Assembly (NCBI GenBank): GCA_002633005.1
Contig: NMRA01000199.1
Coordinates: 26,505 to 86,893, forward strand
DNA: 60,389 bases
Source: Phoronis australis
Lineage: Eukaryota; Phoronida; Phoronidae
Direction: 5' to 3'
Below, piece by piece: positions 58,260 through 60,389 of this stretch. The first letter of the stretch is position 1. The number at the start of each line of letters is the position of its first letter. The position numbers and the translations under genes are program-made. The notes beneath the pieces were generated by a model. The model was not told the DNA's origin. It was given only the letters and a program-made list of their open reading frames with translations, and ran no database searches.

Positions 58260-60389
58260 CTTCATCACGGTCGCAATATGGTCATTAAGGCCAATACCAA
58301 CATCCTGTTGAATTAGTACTTCATATGTCAAAAACCAGGCCACTTGCTTTACAATGTTGGATTCCTCTTGTTTCTTACCCAGATTAGAATTGATGTCTAC
58401 TTAGCTTAGAGATGCACAGACAGGTCATTATTGTCTTATACCAGCCCCAATTTAGTTGACCTGCTGTCAAGCAATAACGGCCTTGTCAAATTACTGTCAC
58501 AGCGTCACAGTTTCAGTAGCCATTTGAGCATGGCCGACAGGTGAGTAAACGCATCCAGTGGCCTAGATGGTTGTTCGTCTGCTTCCTGTTCAAAAAGTTG
58601 CACACTTTAGGTTCGAAACCCTCTGGACCTCACTGCTAGACCCTTGAGTTTGATCTCTAGCTCCTCAACTCGGTCTTAATTTGGTGTATATGCCTAGAGC
58701 TACAAACGTGTATATTTATTTATGAAAATGGTTTCAGTCGTTTAGTGCTTTGGGCCCGACTGTGTGACTTAAGTACGTCGGATGCAATGTGTGTCAGACC
58801 ATCTTGCACTGTTTTCTATAGCCGTCAGGTGAATTTGTGGGAATTCATCATTTCAATTCACTGAAACACATTTGCGTCACAAGAGCCCAATGGCGTTTCT
58901 TTGGGGCAAAAGCGCATGTGAAAAAGTTGATGCTTTTTTCGTTTGTAGATGGATTGTAGCTGTTTTGTGTATCTCACGTAAGATGGCGCCAGTGACATGT
59001 TAGCAAAATCGGACTTGAGGTAAACGTTGTATTTGGTGCATGTGTTATAGGATCGAGGTCGCGCAGTAGTTACAAGTTTATATAACATTTATATTTTTGA
59101 ATGTTTTGCTCTTTTTCAGTTGTATCCTTTTTCATAGCGGCACTTAGCACTTTTCTGATGTGGGCCTTAACAACGGAGGTGTCTGTCGTTGCTGTGTACA
59201 GTATCCTCAATTGCTTCTTGATGTTGGTGTGGAACCCGTTGGAGGTCGCCTCGACCGAATCCCATCCAACATACTTAAGGTAAGCATTGGTGTTTTGGTC
59301 ATGTGTGATGCTTATTTTCCAAGGTATCAATTTCACATTTAATCGCATCTCCTCAGCATTTCCTTGTTGGAGTGTTGTATTTTTTAAAACACCTTCTTTT
59401 CAGAAACTACCAATTTGTAGTTTTATGGCCTTTTCGCTGAATGTTGGTTGCTGGCTCTGTCAAACAGGGAATTTGTAAGCACAGGGTCACATTGTAAAAT
59501 GTAAATGACCATAAAGTGTCTTAACATCTTTTGTGGCGCACGAGCATCGAATCATACTCACGAATCACCAAACGATTTTATTGATCGTACATGTATTCGT
59601 GCGTGTGATTCGATGCCCGTGCGTATGATTTTGTGTTCGTATGTATGATTTTTGTGGTTCGTGCGCATGATTTTTATTTGTATGCGTGATTTTTGGGTTC
59701 GTATGCATGATTCATGTTGTCATATGCGTGATTCATAGGTTCGAACTGAAGGTTGTTTGTGCGCAAGATGCGATGCTTGTGCGTATCGTGATTCTATGTA
59801 ACCCCGTGGTAGCAAGCTTGCGACACATATTTTTATCGTTGGCAGGAGTACACATAGTATGTCGATCATAAGTACATCATGGCATTTGAGTTTGTCTAAG
59901 TGACTCTCCTAGCGTGTGAAGTTTATCAGTGCTTAACACACTAAGTGGTCACTTTTGTGCATGTTTGTTTAGTACATATAGATTATTACATGGCGAAGTC
60001 GTTATCCCACGTTATCTAGAGCCCGAGTGGATTTTGGTGAATTATCGCCCGAGGGGCGTTAGCCCCGAGGGTGATAATTCTCCAAAATCCACGAGGGCTC
60101 TAGATAAGGGGGATAACGGCTGAGAACATGTAATAATCTATTTATACCACATACTAAACGAGAAACATTGCAATGAATCGATTTACCTTTTCTGACTCTC
60201 CACGGCTTTGTAACTACTTTCTATGTCAGAGGCCCGGGGTCGGAGGTCGTGACCTTTTAAGAAAAGCCCGGCTATTTTTGTCAAATAATGCTTGTACTCA
60301 ACACCAATTGAAAACTTAAATATTATAGAAATAAATTGAATTTATAAATTAAGGTTTACCAACTATTATAGCTTAAAACACGTTTTTTT
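45693..60389 (+). CDS. SV2-family synaptic vesicle glycoprotein-like transporter, partial at 3' end
   Basis: Exons 45693-45912, 49100-49280, 50028-50179, 51539-51672, 53089-53160, 53947-54036, 54647-54735, 55614-56116, 59120-59279 and probably 59421-59474 join in phase to 551 residues. SV2 proteins are 12-helix major facilitator proteins of secretory vesicles, with a large glycosylated luminal loop between TM7 and TM8. Seen here: GFGRFQW before TM1; the conserved TM1 Asp in MADMAE; the facilitator motif DLVGRR between TM2 and TM3; PETPRYLIE after TM6; FSACWFTVSFATYGLDIWFP as TM7; a 125-residue loop of pentapeptide-like repeats; DKVGRKK after TM8; and a WNPLEV tract in TM10. Spacing in TM8-TM10 matches vertebrate SV2 as I recall it. 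The N-terminus is short and lacks the long acidic region of vertebrate SV2A. TM12 lies beyond the window. Confidence 0.92.
46660..46796. mobile_element. Short MITE of the same CAGGGGCGGATCC family in SV2-like intron 1
   Basis: Begins CAGGGGCGGATCCAGG and ends with CCGCCACTG, with a 12-G run and GGGGGGCATGGTCCCC inside. The termini are inverted relative to each other. No clear 8-bp target duplication. Confidence 0.65.
48861..49137 (+). repeat. 139-140-bp tandem duplication spanning the exon 2 acceptor
   Basis: Copy one (48861-48999) and copy two (49001-49137) share the intron end, the CTGTCACAG acceptor and the first 12 codons of exon 2, with only a few substitutions and one single-base indel. 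Exon use from the copy one acceptor (48961) runs 18 codons and ends at TAG. Confidence 0.95.
49100..49280 (+). CDS. SV2-like exon 2: TM2 and TM3
   Basis: IMVMAGMMVGAVTFGVMADL, then VGRRPM, gives TM2 and the GxxxDxxGRR facilitator loop, followed by TM3 and most of TM4's start. Donor GTAAGT after two bases of a codon. Its 5' 38 bases are duplicated upstream. Confidence 0.93.
50028..50179 (+). CDS. SV2-like exon 3: TM4 and TM5
   Basis: VGGLLSLWGPYMVELVPRHR, then AVYACAMAWIIIPNP. The basic stretch between TM4 and TM5 and the MAWIIIP ending match the SV2 pattern. TTACAG acceptor, GTACTT donor. Confidence 0.93.
51539..51672 (+). CDS. SV2-like exon 4: TM6
   Basis: Of several AG sites in a row, only the CTCCAG at 51538 gives the right phase. 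The exon codes for SSWRIYLLVCALPILLALMG and the PETPRYLIE motif that ends the N-terminal half. GTGAGT donor. Confidence 0.92.
52498..52566 (-). repeat. tRNA-derived SINE head, minus strand
   Basis: Reversed, this reads CCCGGGTTCGAGCTCCGG, a strong B box and T-arm (CCGGG paired with TCCGG). TATAGCTGCGCACAGAGC lies upstream where an A box should be. No matching acceptor stem is present, so it is a tRNA-like repeat, not a tRNA gene. Confidence 0.5.
53089..53160 (+). CDS. SV2-like exon 5: cytoplasmic loop
   Basis: Twenty-four codons, DGQVMEALKVYQRMYLQNHP and DETQ, corresponding to the helical start of the TM6-TM7 cytoplasmic loop. CTTAG acceptor, GTAGGC donor, phase 0 at both ends. Confidence 0.88.
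53947..54036 (+). CDS. SV2-like exon 6: cytoplasmic loop, poorly conserved
   Basis: Thirty codons (VPDISIPDIAHLNTVNSTDC onwards) between a TTTCAG acceptor and GTAGGT donor, phase 0 at both ends. Less similar to known SV2 than its neighbours; accepted on splice sites, phase and position. Confidence 0.7.
54647..54735 (+). CDS. SV2-like exon 7: TM7 first part
   Basis: HCSSIRQIFTKDYFLLTLLF and then SACWFTVSF. The CWFTVSF stretch corresponds to the WFTMSF-like core of SV2 TM7. TTTCAG acceptor, GTAAGT donor. Confidence 0.92.
55185..55585. repeat. Long polypyrimidine (C/T) tract in SV2-like intron 7
   Basis: About 400 bases, largely C and T on the plus strand, ending some 30 bases before the exon 8 acceptor. 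It may strengthen that acceptor or form a triplex-prone region; it codes for nothing recognisable. Confidence 0.9.
55614..56116 (+). CDS. SV2-like exon 8: luminal pentapeptide domain and TM8
   Basis: The longest exon, 167 codons. After YGLDIWFP it codes for a luminal loop rich in N, S, T, F and I, with Phe or Leu recurring about every five residues (ARFENVSF, VTFVDSTF, TRFINTSL). This predicts the quadrilateral beta-helix fold of the SV2 fourth luminal domain. At least six NxS/T glycosylation sites are present. TM8 and DKVGRKK follow. The frame stays open 94 codons into the intron, but GTGAGT at 56117 is a strong donor. Confidence 0.93.
56400..56640. repeat. Degenerate 60-bp tandem repeat, four units, in SV2-like intron 8
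   Basis: Units of the form CTACCATGACTATTCCCACC, GCTATGTACCTCT, ACTTACATG and ATAACA repeat at about 56402, 56463, 56527 and 56586. A CAC/CAT-rich stretch (56155-56320) precedes them. Confidence 0.75.
56769..57097. mobile_element. MITE with CAGGGGCGGATCC-type ends and polyG/polyC core
   Basis: The left end CAGTGGCCGATTTAGG leads into an 11-G run and GGGGGCCATGGCCCCCC. The right end reversed reads CAGGGGCGGATCCAGG. Such CAG(G/T)GGCGGATCC ends are typical of hAT-like non-autonomous elements in invertebrates. TAACAG before and TAACAT after may be remnants of the target duplication. Confidence 0.65.
58131..58266. repeat. (ATC)n trinucleotide microsatellite
   Basis: About 135 bases of CAT/ATC triplets in intron 8, giving artificial polyserine and polymethionine ORFs on the two strands. 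Confidence 0.98.
58552..58630 (+). repeat. tRNA-derived SINE head, plus strand
   Basis: AGTGGCCTAGATGG is a near-consensus Pol III A box, and GGTTCGAAACC about 45 bases on is a perfect B box. The expected acceptor stem is missing. A+T-rich unique-looking sequence follows. Confidence 0.6.
59120..59279 (+). CDS. SV2-like exon 9: TM9 and TM10
   Basis: VSFFIAALSTFLMWALTTEV and CFLMLVWNPLEVASTESHP. The distance from the GRKK loop to the WN pair equals that in vertebrate SV2 as I remember it (41 residues). TTTCAG acceptor, GTAAGC donor after two bases of a codon. Confidence 0.92.
59421..59474 (+). CDS. SV2-like exon 10 (probable): TM11
   Basis: Using the TTTGTAG acceptor, 54 bases in the correct phase code for FMAFSLNVGCWLCQTGN before GTAAGC. 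This fits the AFGFxNxxxxLxxxxGN shape of SV2 TM11. An upstream CAG (59403) is nearer the pyrimidine tract but gives a stop after 12 codons. The choice of acceptor is inferred from homology. Confidence 0.6.
59580..59790. repeat. Degenerate ~22-bp minisatellite
   Basis: Variants of TTCGTGCGTATGATTTTTG recur about eight times with irregular spacing. Confidence 0.75.
59979..60140. mobile_element. Fold-back element / long hairpin, ~75-bp arms
   Basis: Begins TAGATTATTACATG and ends with its exact complement. The arms also share CGTTATCC, TATCTAGAGCCC, GTGGATTTTGG and GAATTATC around a small GAGGGGCGTTAGCCCCGAGG centre. It is 162 bp with no coding capacity, probably a MITE; if transcribed it would form a long stem. 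Confidence 0.85.

Noticed and set aside
57959-58343. Polyserine ORF (plus) and polymethionine ORF (minus)
   Set aside because: Both are translations of the ATC microsatellite.

Overview
This is animal nuclear DNA. Genes are split into short exons by introns of about 0.2-4 kb, splice sites are metazoan GT..AG, and the intergenic DNA is A+T-rich and full of decayed transposons, MITE-like inverted repeats and tRNA-derived SINE heads. There is an assembly gap (N run 34763-35190) and one isolated N (19709). Gene content (an SV2-type synaptic vesicle transporter and a Cys-less pentameric ligand-gated channel) and repeat style suggest a marine invertebrate, perhaps a deuterostome such as a hemichordate or cephalochordate. 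The species cannot be fixed from the sequence.

Two genes are well supported, and they are transcribed away from each other. On the minus strand (36178 down to 24965) ten exons join without a phase error into a 449-residue pentameric ligand-gated ion channel. It has the WxP and FPFD signatures, a recognisable pore helix M2 and four membrane helices. Both cysteines that name the Cys-loop are absent, the M3-M4 loop is very short, the N-terminus is a coiled coil with no visible signal peptide, and a long charged tail follows M4. On the plus strand (45693 to beyond the window end) nine firm exons and one probable tenth give 551 residues of an SV2-family major facilitator protein, including the pentapeptide-like luminal domain between TM7 and TM8. 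The last membrane helix lies outside the window. About 9.5 kb separates the two start codons.

Layout: 1-7.6 kb has no recognisable gene (a MITE and a 97-bp tandem duplication); 7.6-10.2 kb is a mosaic of THAP-domain transposon remnants between about 72-bp inverted repeats; 10.3-14.9 kb holds several inverted-repeat elements; 18.6-19.05 kb is a broken Gypsy-type LTR retrotransposon fragment; 19-24.9 kb is repeat-rich spacer with a SINE head and a 25-bp minisatellite; 24.9-36.2 kb is the channel gene; 36.2-45.7 kb is spacer with one unexplained exon-like ORF and a dead LINE 3' end; 45.7-60.4 kb is the SV2 gene, whose introns carry polyG/polyC elements, microsatellites and SINE heads.

The most unusual observations are the divergent channel and a shared defect: in both genes a near-perfect tandem duplication (92 bp and 139-140 bp) copies an intron end, its splice acceptor and the first part of the exon. 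This creates an upstream decoy acceptor whose use would lead to a premature stop.
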